Source: Bacteroidales bacterium UBA6431 (GTDB lineage: Bacteria > Bacteroidota > Bacteroidia > Bacteroidales > UBA932). From it: 13,243 nucleotides of DNA. The stretch is from contig DJOT01000037.1 in assembly GCA_002439095.1 (NCBI GenBank), positions 1-13,243 on the forward strand, given 5' to 3'. Below, in pieces: positions 6,190-13,037 of this stretch; the stretch's first letter is position 1; each line of letters begins with the position of its first letter. The position numbers were made by a program, and so were the translations under genes. A model generated the notes under the pieces. It was not told the origin of the DNA. It did not search any database and was given only the letters and a program-made list of their open reading frames with translations.

Positions 6190-8232
6190 TTAGTATGTGA
6201 GTTTCATTGTGATTCTGAAATTTCTGCCCGGCATCGGGTAGTACCTCACTATCTCGTAGTTGTCGTCAGCGAGGTTCATCAGGTCCGCGCTGATGCGCAG
6301 TGCGGCGCCGCGGACAGTGAAGTTGTGTCCGGCAGAGATGGACATGTCGAAGTAGGCCGGCATCTCGTTGGCAGGGATGTTCTGAGGGAGGCAGTATCGT
6401 TTCCCTACGGCGCTCATGGCCCAGGTACAGTCCAGCCACGGGGTGAGGAGGCTGAGCGTCATGTTCCCGGCGTTGCGAGGGGTGTACTGTATCTGGTGGC
6501 GGTAGATTTTTGATTCCCTGTCCGTGATGTCCACGGCATATCTGTATGACCAGTTTGCCCGGAGGTTGAGGCTGGTACGTCTGGTGATTGCGGCACTCAG
6601 GCTGACTGCGATGTCTGCGCCCGCCATCTGTACCCTGCCGAGGTTGCGCATCTTCCAGATGAACATCGTAGGGATGGCTATGATCTTGTCTTCTATGGAG
6701 TTATAGTAGATGTCGGCGGTGAGTTCGGCGTTTGTTCGACGTCCGTGCCAGACCCTGGTGAGGCCGAGGTTGATCTGTCTTGCTTTCTCCGGTTTCAGCG
6801 AAGTGTTCCCGACACGGGAGTAGTAGAGGTCGTTGAGGGTCGGGGCTCGGAATCCGTCTTTGTAGCTGGCTCGGAGGCGCAGAGTCCCAGTGAGGGCTGT
6901 GGAAAAACTGAGGGTCGGGGTGAGGCGGAAAAGGGGTGCTGCGGCCTGTCCTGATTCAGTCTTTTCCCGGATTGCCGTGGCCCCGATGGATGCCGTGACG
7001 GTGGTGCGGCCGTCTTTCCATTGTCCCGAGAGGGCGCTGACGGAAGAGAGCCTTGAGGGTTGCGGGCATTCGGGGATGGTGGCATGCAGGGTGTTGGTGA
7101 ACAGGTCTTCGGCCAGGGTGAAGCGCAGTTTTTCGGAGGCACGGTATTCGATGATGGTTGACGAACTGAGCCCGTGCTGGCGGTAGCGGTCGTCTTCAGG
7201 CTCCGGGAGATAGGAGGTGGCGTTGGTGTATCGGGTGCAGCTTCCGTTCCAGTTGAGGTTTTCTTGAATTCTCCATTTTCCGGACAATCTGGCCGTGTAG
7301 TTGGCTGAGAGGCTGGCGTCCCGGTTGCTGAGACGCTCTGTGGGATCCTGGATATAATAAATGACGGAGCCGGGCAGTCCGCGGTCGGAGTTGTAGTATC
7401 TGCCTTTTATGTGCAGCGACCCGTTCCGGCCTATTCTGCCGCGCAGGTTGACTTCTGTGTTGAGGGTCTTCACGTCGCCGCCGAGCCGCTTCTCTCTTGT
7501 CGTCTGGTCACCGTTGACAAGGGTGAAAGGGTAGTCTCCATCGGAACTGAGCCATGCGGCTGATGCACCTGCGCTCCAGCCCTGTCCGAGAGTTTTATTT
7601 ATGGTAAGGGACGGGTTCCAGGTGTTGAAGCTGGCGTAGCGGAGGCTGGCAGTGAAGGCATCATCTGCCTGTGTGGAGCGGAGGTTGAGTATGCCTGCAG
7701 CGCCCAGAAGCCTTGCGCTGCGGAAGATGTCGTCCGAGGCTCCGGTCTCCAGGGAGACTTCGGACAGGTTGTCCAGATTGATGCGTGAGATGTCCACCTG
7801 ACCTGTCTGGGCGTCCTGGATGATGGTGCCGTCGTAGCTGACTGCCGTGTGCTGGGCACCGAGGTTGCGGACGGAGACGGTCTTGAGTCCGCCGATGCCG
7901 CCGTAGTCGCGCACGCTCACTCCGGCGAATGTGCGGAGGATTCCTCCGAGGTCGGTGGCTGCGCTGCGCTCGATGGCTTTCCGGCTGGCGGTCTGCAGAG
8001 GGACTGTGCTTCTGGCTGTCCTGTCGCGCTCTGCCGTGATGCGGGCGACTTCAAGGGTGTCGGATTCCGGTCCGGTTCCGGCCTGGTTTGCGGCCGTTTC
8101 TGCGATTGTTGCTGCGGCCGTTTCCGCGCATGGTATGGCATGGCAGCCCGGTGCAGCATCGGATGGCTGCCGGGTAAGGTCTGACGGTATGGCACAGAGC
8201 CACAGCGCAGACAGTATTGCTGCGATGTTCAT
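6190..8232 (-). CDS. btuB: TonB-dependent outer-membrane receptor, BtuB-type cobalamin transporter
   Basis: This 680-residue protein has an N-terminal hydrophobic signal peptide (1-17), an Ala/Pro-rich linker, and a TonB box SDTLEVARI (57-65). The plug domain runs about 70-170 (TASRKAIERSAATDLGGILR, then VRDYGGIGGLKTVSVRNLG and VSYDGTIIQDAQTGQVD), followed by a beta-barrel to residue 680. The last strand NFRITMKLTY ends in an aromatic residue, as expected for BAM-assembled barrels. It shows no SusC-type carboxypeptidase-like N-terminal domain. A cobalamin riboswitch precedes it and a BtuG-like gene follows after 1 base, which fixes cobalamin (or a related corrinoid) as the likely substrate. 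The ATG at 8232 lies 12 bases past a strong leader hairpin and no strong ribosome-binding sequence is visible. Confidence 0.88.
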   Translation of the reverse strand: MNIAAILSALWLCAIPSDLTRQPSDAAPGCHAIPCAETAAATIAETAANQAGTGPESDTLEVARITAERDRTARSTVPLQTASRKAIERSAATDLGGILRTFAGVSVRDYGGIGGLKTVSVRNLGAQHTAVSYDGTIIQDAQTGQVDISRINLDNLSEVSLETGASDDIFRSARLLGAAGILNLRSTQADDAFTASLRYASFNTWNPSLTINKTLGQGWSAGASAAWLSSDGDYPFTLVNGDQTTREKRLGGDVKTLNTEVNLRGRIGRNGSLHIKGRYYNSDRGLPGSVIYYIQDPTERLSNRDASLSANYTARLSGKWRIQENLNWNGSCTRYTNATSYLPEPEDDRYRQHGLSSSTIIEYRASEKLRFTLAEDLFTNTLHATIPECPQPSRLSSVSALSGQWKDGRTTVTASIGATAIREKTESGQAAAPLFRLTPTLSFSTALTGTLRLRASYKDGFRAPTLNDLYYSRVGNTSLKPEKARQINLGLTRVWHGRRTNAELTADIYYNSIEDKIIAIPTMFIWKMRNLGRVQMAGADIAVSLSAAITRRTSLNLRANWSYRYAVDITDRESKIYRHQIQYTPRNAGNMTLSLLTPWLDCTWAMSAVGKRYCLPQNIPANEMPAYFDMSISAGHNFTVRGAALRISADLMNLADDNYEIVRYYPMPGRNFRITMKLTY

Positions 8233-8244
8233 CTATAGCTTCGC

Positions 8245-8280
8245 TCAAATGGCGGCTTGCCCCCGAGCCTCCGGATTTGA
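8245..8280 (-). promoter_or_regulatory. Leader hairpin between riboswitch and btuB, possible expression platform
   Basis: TCAAAT at one end pairs with ATTTGA at the other. Inside, GGaGGCT pairs with AGCCgCC around an 8-base loop rich in G. It begins 3 bases after riboswitch helix P1 and ends 12 bases before the start codon. There is no U tract, so it is not a standard intrinsic terminator. Control of translation initiation is a guess. Confidence 0.45.
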
Positions 8281-8283
8281 CTT

Positions 8284-8523
8284 GATTGCGGCAGGTCTTC
8301 TGGCTTATCCCCGATCACGGGCCTTCTCACCTCATTGAGTGTCTGCTCTTTGTCGGCAATGGCATGTTCCGTGGCCGTTATGGGATCTACAGCTGCGGGC
8401 ACAGCGCCGGCTTTCGACCGGCTTCCCTCTTGGAGAAACTGCTCGGTCCCATGAGTTCAGCTCTCCGGGCCCGTGGCAACTTCTGAAACCGGGCCACTTT
8501 CACGATCCCGGTTTACCGCAATC
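8284..8523 (-). ncRNA. Cobalamin (adenosylcobalamin-class) riboswitch
   Basis: Read on the minus strand, the region contains the B12 box AAGCCAGAAGACCTGCC (8306-8290). It also contains the core GGGAAGCCGGT, AAAGCCGGC, GCTGTGCCCGCAGCTGTAG (about 8425-8387), and GTTGCCACGG (about 8479-8470). The ends GATTGCGG (8523-8516) and CCGCAATC (8291-8284) are perfectly complementary and close the structure as an 8-bp P1 helix. A further 8-bp hairpin, AAACCGGG/CCCGGTTT, lies at 8514-8486. Cobalamin binding normally lowers expression of downstream uptake genes. Its length of about 240 bases is larger than average but within the class. Confidence 0.92.
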
Positions 8524-8529
8524 CGGACG

Positions 8530-8537
8530 CAAAGATA
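8530..8537 (-). promoter_or_regulatory. -7 box of the B12 uptake operon
   Basis: TATCTTTG on the minus strand (8537-8530) matches TAnnTTTG. A start about 7 bases downstream would put the first transcribed base at the beginning of riboswitch helix P1. The -33 element is not clear. Confidence 0.6.
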
Positions 8538-8601
8538 AGAAGTTGTTTTGAATTTCTATATTCCGAGCGTGTCACTGCCATATTTTTTCATTGACATGTG
8601 C

Positions 8602-8609
8602 TATATTTG
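8602..8609 (+). promoter_or_regulatory. -7 box of the WYL regulator gene
   Basis: TATATTTG matches TAnnTTTG and ends 18 bases before the ATG at 8628. It decides the start: the in-frame GTG at 8598 would lie upstream of the transcription start. No good -33 TTTG is visible. The 64-base space between this box and the divergent B12 operon -7 box must hold both promoters' upstream elements. Confidence 0.6.
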
Positions 8610-8627
8610 TGGCAAACAATAAAAAAT

Positions 8628-9512
8628 ATGGCAAAGAACTACTTTAAACGCTACATTTGGCTGATCGACCTTTTGAGACGCAGAGGACCGGTATCGTTTC
8701 GTGAGATCAGCGATGCTTGGTTTTGCAGTGCACTCAACACCAAAGGTGAAAGACTGAGCGAGAGGACTTTTTTCAATCATAAAGATGCCATCTTTGATAT
8801 TTTCGGGATTCAGATAGTCAATGACCGGACACTTGGTTTCAGTATCAAAGGAGGTGAGAGCAACGAAGTTACAGAGAGCTGGATGCTTCACATGCTTTGT
8901 CTCAACAATGTCATCCATGAAAATTCGGACATGAGAGACCGTATCCTTATAGACAATGTCCCGTCGAGTGAGAAATTCCTTGTGGAAGTCATCAGCGCAA
9001 TGCGTAGCTCAAAGGTTATACACTTGTATTACAAGAGTTTCCGGCGTGAGGAGGTGAGCGATTTTGATGTCAAGCCGTACTGCGTCAAGCACTTCCGGCA
9101 GAGGTGGTACATGCTTGGGGAGAGTCAGCTAGGCCTCCGGCTCTATGCGCTTGACAGATTTGAGGACATGGAGGAGATAGGGGAGTCATTTGAACTTCCT
9201 GAGTCTTTCGATGCGGAGGCATATTTCTCGGACTATTTCGGCATTATCGTCGGAGAGGAGGCGGAGAATATCAAGATCGCCGTCACCCATGAACAGGCGA
9301 ACTATCTCCGGACGCTTCCGCTGCACTCTTCGCAGAGGGAGGAGCCTCAGGCAGATGGTAGTTCGATATTTTTCTATCATTTGGCACCGACTTTTGATTT
9401 TGTCCAGGAGTTGCTTTCGCATGGAAGCGAAGTGGAGGTTCTGTCCCCTCTGGGGCTTCGGGAACAGATCTCGCGTGTCGCCGCGGAAATGAATTCTATC
9501 TACAATGGATAA
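8628..9512 (+). CDS. WYL-domain transcriptional regulator
   Basis: This 294-residue protein has an N-terminal winged helix-turn-helix (about residues 5-75, RYIWLIDLLRRRGPVSFREI). A WYL domain follows (about 125-195), with the signature KPYCVKHFRQRWYMLGES, where the WYL triad reads Trp160-Tyr161-Met162, and with RLYALDRFEDM. A C-terminal WCX-like region (about 215-294) ends FDFVQELLSHGSEVEVLSPL and REQISRVAAEMNSIY. WYL proteins are ligand-sensing regulators; several (BrxR, CapW) control phage-defence loci and others respond to DNA damage or nucleic acid. The ATG at 8628 is preferred because a -7 promoter box overlaps the upstream candidate start. It overlaps the exonuclease gene by 8 bases, so the two are co-translated. 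The target operator is unknown. Confidence 0.85.
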   Translation: MAKNYFKRYIWLIDLLRRRGPVSFREISDAWFCSALNTKGERLSERTFFNHKDAIFDIFGIQIVNDRTLGFSIKGGESNEVTESWMLHMLCLNNVIHENSDMRDRILIDNVPSSEKFLVEVISAMRSSKVIHLYYKSFRREEVSDFDVKPYCVKHFRQRWYMLGESQLGLRLYALDRFEDMEEIGESFELPESFDAEAYFSDYFGIIVGEEAENIKIAVTHEQANYLRTLPLHSSQREEPQADGSSIFFYHLAPTFDFVQELLSHGSEVEVLSPLGLREQISRVAAEMNSIYNG

Positions 9513-9999
9513 TTTTGCAGCCATAGATTTCGAGACTGCCAACGAATGTCCGAGCAGCGTATGCTCGGTAGGGCTCGTCATGGTCCGTGGCGGTCAGATT
9601 ATGGATCGTTTCTATAGCCTGATACATCCGGAGCCGGAGTACTATAAGTGGTTCTGTCAGGACGTGCACGGTCTCGGTCCGGAGGATACGGAGGAAGCGC
9701 CGGTGTTTCCGTATGTATGGGAGAAGATCGAGCCTATGATCGAAGGGTTTCCTCTGGTGGCGCACAACAGCCGTTTCGATGAGGGCTGCCTTCGGGCCGC
9801 TTTTCAGGTATATCAGATGGATTACCCGGACTATGAATTCTTTGATACCCTCGCGGCGTCGCGCCGTCACTTCGGCTGTGCTCTGCCCGACCATAGGCTG
9901 CCTACGGTCGCTGCCGCTTGTGGGTACGATCTTTCGCAGCATCATCATGCCCTTGCTGATGCGGAGGCCTGCGCTGCTATCGCGTTGAAGATTCTTTGA
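9505..9999 (+). CDS. DnaQ-like DEDDh 3'-5' exonuclease
   Basis: This 164-residue protein consists almost only of an exonuclease (RNase T/DNA polymerase III epsilon-like) domain. All DEDDh residues are present: Asp8 and Glu10 in AAIDFETAN, Asp92 in HNSRFDEG, and His148/Asp152 in HHALADAEA. It should degrade single-stranded DNA or RNA from the 3' end using two metal ions. It has no polymerase or BRCT domain, so it is a stand-alone enzyme. Its start codon lies inside the WYL gene (8-base overlap), pointing to coupled translation and a shared function or control. A hairpin with a T-rich tail follows the stop. Whether the substrate is DNA or RNA cannot be told. Confidence 0.88.
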   Translation: MDNFAAIDFETANECPSSVCSVGLVMVRGGQIMDRFYSLIHPEPEYYKWFCQDVHGLGPEDTEEAPVFPYVWEKIEPMIEGFPLVAHNSRFDEGCLRAAFQVYQMDYPDYEFFDTLAASRRHFGCALPDHRLPTVAAACGYDLSQHHHALADAEACAAIALKIL

Positions 10000-10004
10000 T
10001 TTTT

Positions 10005-10045
10005 GACTCACTGCCACTTTTTTGCAGTGAGTCATATTATTTTTG
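10005..10045 (+). terminator. Hairpin terminator after the exonuclease gene, overlapping the clpP promoter
   Basis: A perfect 10-bp stem, GACTCACTGC (10005-10014) with GCAGTGAGTC (10024-10033), is followed by ATATTATTTTT. The tail is T-rich but interrupted, so termination may be partial. The stem lies 6 bases after the exonuclease stop. Confidence 0.6.
10038..10045 (+). promoter_or_regulatory. -7 box of the clpP/AAA+ operon
   Basis: TATTTTTG matches TAnnTTTG. Transcription would start about 10052, leaving a leader of about 14 bases. The upstream side overlaps the terminator stem and no -33 TTTG is found at 19-21 bases, so the promoter may be weak or activated. Confidence 0.45.
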
Positions 10046-10065
10046 CATCATTAAAAAATGATGCA
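10044..10065 (+). promoter_or_regulatory. Perfect inverted repeat abutting the clpP start codon, possible operator
   Basis: TGCATCATT (10044-10052) and AATGATGCA (10057-10065) are perfectly complementary around AAAA. The repeat overlaps the end of the -7 box and the likely transcription start, and its last base touches the ATG at 10066. That position suits a repressor-binding site or, if transcription starts upstream, a hairpin blocking ribosome entry. Confidence 0.5.
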
Positions 10066-10722
10066 ATGATGAACGAATTTGAAAAATTCGCCGTTCGCGG
10101 CAGAGGAGTGGGATTGACAGGTCTGGACTCTTATCGTAGAGTGACCGACTCTATGATCAATCCCTGCATTATCGAGGAGAAGCAGTTGAATGTGGCACAG
10201 ATGGATGTGTTTTCCCGTCTGATGATGGACAGGATCATATTCCTGGGATGCCCGATCGACGATACTGTGGCCAATATCATACAGGCCCAGCTTCTCTATC
10301 TTTCTTCTGTGGACAGCAAATCGGACATCTTCATCTATATCAACACCCCTGGAGGGCAGGTCAGTTCCGGTCTGGGGATATATGACACGATGCAGATGGT
10401 GTCTCCGGACATCTCCACTGTCTGCACCGGCACCGCCGCTTCCATGGGAGCCGTGCTTCTATGCGGGGGCGCAAAAGGCAAAAGGTCGATATTGCCCCAC
10501 TCCCGGGTGCTCATCCACCAGCCTCACGGCGGCATTCAGGGGCAGGCGAGCGACATCCTCATAGCTGCCAGGGAGATAGAGATGTTCAGATCGGAACTAT
10601 GCTCGATCATCTCAAAGCACAGCGGTCAGCCGTCGGAGAAGGTCATGTCTGACATGGACAGGGATTTCTGGATGTCGTCCCGCGAATCAGTGGAATATGG
10701 AATAGTTGACAAAGTTTTATAG
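10066..10722 (+). CDS. clpP: ClpP family ATP-dependent protease proteolytic subunit
   Basis: From ATG 10066 the protein has 218 residues and is a full-length ClpP. It has catalytic Ser126 in TAASMGAV, His151 in IHQPHGG and Asp200 in DMDRD; the spacing (25 and 49) equals that of E. coli ClpP. The core INTPGGQVSSGLGIYDTMQ and QGQASDILIAAREI segments are also present. ClpP forms double-heptamer chambers that degrade proteins fed by an AAA+ unfoldase. The in-frame start at 10003 is rejected because it would run through a terminator stem and a promoter box. The gene is not next to tig or clpX, where Bacteroidota usually keep clpP, so it may be a second copy. An AAA+ ATPase gene begins 3 bases after its stop. 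Confidence 0.92.
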   Translation: MMNEFEKFAVRGRGVGLTGLDSYRRVTDSMINPCIIEEKQLNVAQMDVFSRLMMDRIIFLGCPIDDTVANIIQAQLLYLSSVDSKSDIFIYINTPGGQVSSGLGIYDTMQMVSPDISTVCTGTAASMGAVLLCGGAKGKRSILPHSRVLIHQPHGGIQGQASDILIAAREIEMFRSELCSIISKHSGQPSEKVMSDMDRDFWMSSRESVEYGIVDKVL

Positions 10723-10725
10723 ATT

Positions 10726-12813
10726 ATGGCACGTACTATCATTCAGCTTATCAAAGCCTGCGCGCAGCGTCTTCGTGGCAGTAAACTCTCCCGTCTGGGC
10801 GGAAAGGAAATCTCTGAGGATCTCGACAAGCTTGTGTCCCGGCTCGCTCTCAAGGGAAGGGATGAGGCGGTTGTTTTCATCGCCGTGTTTGAGAACAGTT
10901 GCATGGGCAGGTCGGCCGATCTTGACGACATGGCAAGGTATTTCGACTGCACCGTCCTTGACATGATGGAGTATACCGCGGCTCTGCGTTCCCTTATGCA
11001 GAAGGGCCTCATCGCGTTGTGGGACACGGGCGAGTGCAATATCGTCAGCCAGAACTTCACAGTCCCGTCACCCGTGATGAACAGCATTCTTGACAACCGC
11101 ATGCCTTCTTATGAAAAGAGTGAAGATGTCAAAGGGTTCGACCGTTACGATTTCTGCAAGCTTGTGGACAATGCAATCCAGGATAAAAACGTCTCCGCGC
11201 TTGCCCTGATGCAGCTGGTCGCAGACATGGAGAACACGAATGCCGGGATGGAATTCGTCCGCAATTCGCAGACGGTGATTCCGGACATACGGGACAGGGC
11301 TCTTTTCTATGAAGTCTGCTATGACTTTTATAATGGTGCGCGCCGCAACCAGAAAACGGATGTGGATTCTGCTCTCGAAGACATGTACTCCTCGTTCGGG
11401 GAACGCATCTCCGAGAGGAAGAAACTTGTCGATGGAACCAGCCCGCTGATAGTCAAGGGGTTGGTGGAGATGAATCTTGAAAATACCGAGGCCACCCTCT
11501 CCGAGGAGGGCCGCAAGCTGCTGCTGGAAGATGATTTCGGCTCGTTCGGGGAGAAACTTGAGAGCGCGGACCGGTACGCATTCATCAATATGGTCTGGAG
11601 GAAACTGCATGATGAGAGCGTATATGATTCTGGCCAGATGTCATCTTTGAACCGTCTGTATCGTCATGTCGCTATGATGGAAATCAGTAACAGGCATCTC
11701 TCCTGTGTGTCAAAACTAAGCGACATCATCAAGGATGCCGTGGACAGGGTCGTCTTTTATTTCGCCTGCAAGGAGCCTTCAGAGGGTATCGACCTGTCGA
11801 GGGAACTCAGGACGCTTTTCCCTGAAAGAGACCGGCTTGTGGAGGCGAAAAAATACCGGGACGAGAAAAGTGTCCTTCAGAAACTCGGGATTGTGGAAGT
11901 GCGCAGCGAGAGCAGCTTTTTCGGAGAGCGGACGATGCTGTGCCTGACGGACAAGGGCAAGGAACTCTTTTTCGAGGAGGATGCCGAACTGTTCATCGAG
12001 CAGGTGTCGTCCAAGGACATGATCCGTCCGTCCGGCATCGTTGCCAAACACCTGTTCTTTGCAGACGGCGAGCAGCGCCAGCTCTCGATGGTCGCAGAGT
12101 CTCTCAAGGAGGAGAATTACAAGTCGCTGACGGCGCGTCTTGAAGCCAAGGGTCTCTCCAAAGGTTTGGCCGTCCTGCTTTACGGAGCTCCTGGCACCGG
12201 AAAGACTGAGTCCGTGATGCAGTGGGCGCGGGAGACGGGCAGGGACATCGTGCATGTGGATCTGAGCGCGTCCAAGAGCATGTGGTACGGGGAGAGCGAG
12301 AAGATCGTCAAGGGCATATTCACCCGCTACCGCAATCTCTGCAAGCGCAGCACCCTCAAGCCGATACTTCTCTTCAACGAGGCCGACGGCCTCTTCTCCA
12401 GACGCAAGGACATCAGTGCCGGGGCGGCTGTTGACCAGACGGAGAACACGATCCAGAACATCCTCCTCGAAGAGATGGAGAAGCTGGACGGCATCCTCGT
12501 GGCCACGACAAATCTTGAGAGTAACCTCGACGCCGCATTCGAGCGCCGTTTCCTTTTCAAGATAAAGCTGGGCAAACCGGGACTTGAGGCCAAGAGGAAC
12601 ATCTGGCGGGACAAGATGCCGTCCCTGTCAGTCGAGCAGGCCGGCTGCCTCGCTTCGGCATACGACTTCAGCGGTGGCGAAATCGACAATATCGTCCGCA
12701 AGGCCACTTTGCAGGAAGTGCTTGACGGCACTGCTCCGGATTTCGTCTCATTGGAACGTCTCTGCTCCGAAGAAAGGATCGGCCGCTCGGGCAGGGTGAA
12801 AGTCGGATTTTGA
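10726..12813 (+). CDS. AAA+ ATPase with N-terminal winged-helix-like region, candidate ClpP partner
   Basis: This 695-residue protein has an N-terminal two-thirds (1-450) of helical, winged-helix-like segments, for example 35-100 and 325-395. A classic-type AAA domain follows (about 460-690): Walker A GAPGTGKT (487-494); a pore-loop region KSMWYGESEK (517-526), like the WxGESEK of Vps4/katanin; and a Walker B variant ILLFNEAD (547-554) with Asn in place of the first Asp and Glu552 kept. Sensor 1 is Asn596 in ATTN, the arginine fingers are Arg607-Arg608, and SGGEI (649-653) lies at sensor 2. The protein ends in Val-Gly-Phe. I recognise the family as common in Bacteroidota but know no assigned function. 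The 3-base gap to clpP and the threading loop suggest an unfoldase feeding ClpP; this is inference. Chaperone or remodelling activity alone is an alternative. Confidence 0.8.
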   Translation: MARTIIQLIKACAQRLRGSKLSRLGGKEISEDLDKLVSRLALKGRDEAVVFIAVFENSCMGRSADLDDMARYFDCTVLDMMEYTAALRSLMQKGLIALWDTGECNIVSQNFTVPSPVMNSILDNRMPSYEKSEDVKGFDRYDFCKLVDNAIQDKNVSALALMQLVADMENTNAGMEFVRNSQTVIPDIRDRALFYEVCYDFYNGARRNQKTDVDSALEDMYSSFGERISERKKLVDGTSPLIVKGLVEMNLENTEATLSEEGRKLLLEDDFGSFGEKLESADRYAFINMVWRKLHDESVYDSGQMSSLNRLYRHVAMMEISNRHLSCVSKLSDIIKDAVDRVVFYFACKEPSEGIDLSRELRTLFPERDRLVEAKKYRDEKSVLQKLGIVEVRSESSFFGERTMLCLTDKGKELFFEEDAELFIEQVSSKDMIRPSGIVAKHLFFADGEQRQLSMVAESLKEENYKSLTARLEAKGLSKGLAVLLYGAPGTGKTESVMQWARETGRDIVHVDLSASKSMWYGESEKIVKGIFTRYRNLCKRSTLKPILLFNEADGLFSRRKDISAGAAVDQTENTIQNILLEEMEKLDGILVATTNLESNLDAAFERRFLFKIKLGKPGLEAKRNIWRDKMPSLSVEQAGCLASAYDFSGGEIDNIVRKATLQEVLDGTAPDFVSLERLCSEERIGRSGRVKVGF

Positions 12814-12838
12814 CGGGCCTGCCGTACGGCGGCAGCAG

Positions 12839-12879
12839 CTATGCCATGGTGCGGTGGGAACTATGCCATGGTGTGGTGG
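12839..12879. repeat. Imperfect 19-bp direct repeat, period 22
   Basis: CTATGCCATGGTGCGGTGG (12839-12857) recurs as CTATGCCATGGTGTGGTGG (12861-12879) with one difference. It lies 25 bases after the AAA+ stop, next to the palindrome GCCGTACGGC (12821-12830). No function is evident. Confidence 0.7.
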
Positions 12880-12914
12880 CGGATAATACGTTGAATTATA
12901 GCGTGTTATATGAT

Positions 12915-12950
12915 AAGCCTACCGCGAATTCAGTATAGGCAAGTAGGCTT
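12915..12950. terminator. Hairpin downstream of the AAA+ gene
   Basis: AAGCCTAC (12915-12922) pairs with GTAGGCTT (12943-12950) across a 20-base loop and is followed by TCTGCTTG. The tail is poor for intrinsic termination and the site is about 100 bases past the AAA+ stop, so the terminator role is uncertain. Confidence 0.35.
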
Positions 12951-12993
12951 TCTGCTTGACAGTCTGTCTGTTAGCCGCCACCCTTTGAAATGC

Positions 12994-13025
12994 TAATCCC
13001 AAAACTTTTGTCATTTTTGGGATTA
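12994..13025. terminator. Hairpin between the convergent genes, possible bidirectional terminator
   Basis: TAATCCCAAAA (12994-13004) pairs perfectly with TTTTGGGATTA (13015-13025) over a 10-base loop. It lies 12 bases after the stop of the minus-strand nuclease-domain gene. There is no long U tract on either side, so efficiency is uncertain. Confidence 0.5.
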
Positions 13026-13037
13026 AGACGTTTGTTT

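Noticed and set aside
8598..8627. Upstream GTG start for the WYL regulator.
   Set aside because: It would lie at or before the -7 promoter box (8602-8609) and so would not be transcribed.
10003..10065. Upstream in-frame start for clpP giving 21 more residues.
   Set aside because: The extension crosses a hairpin terminator and the -7 promoter box, and ClpP homologues begin near the ATG at 10066.
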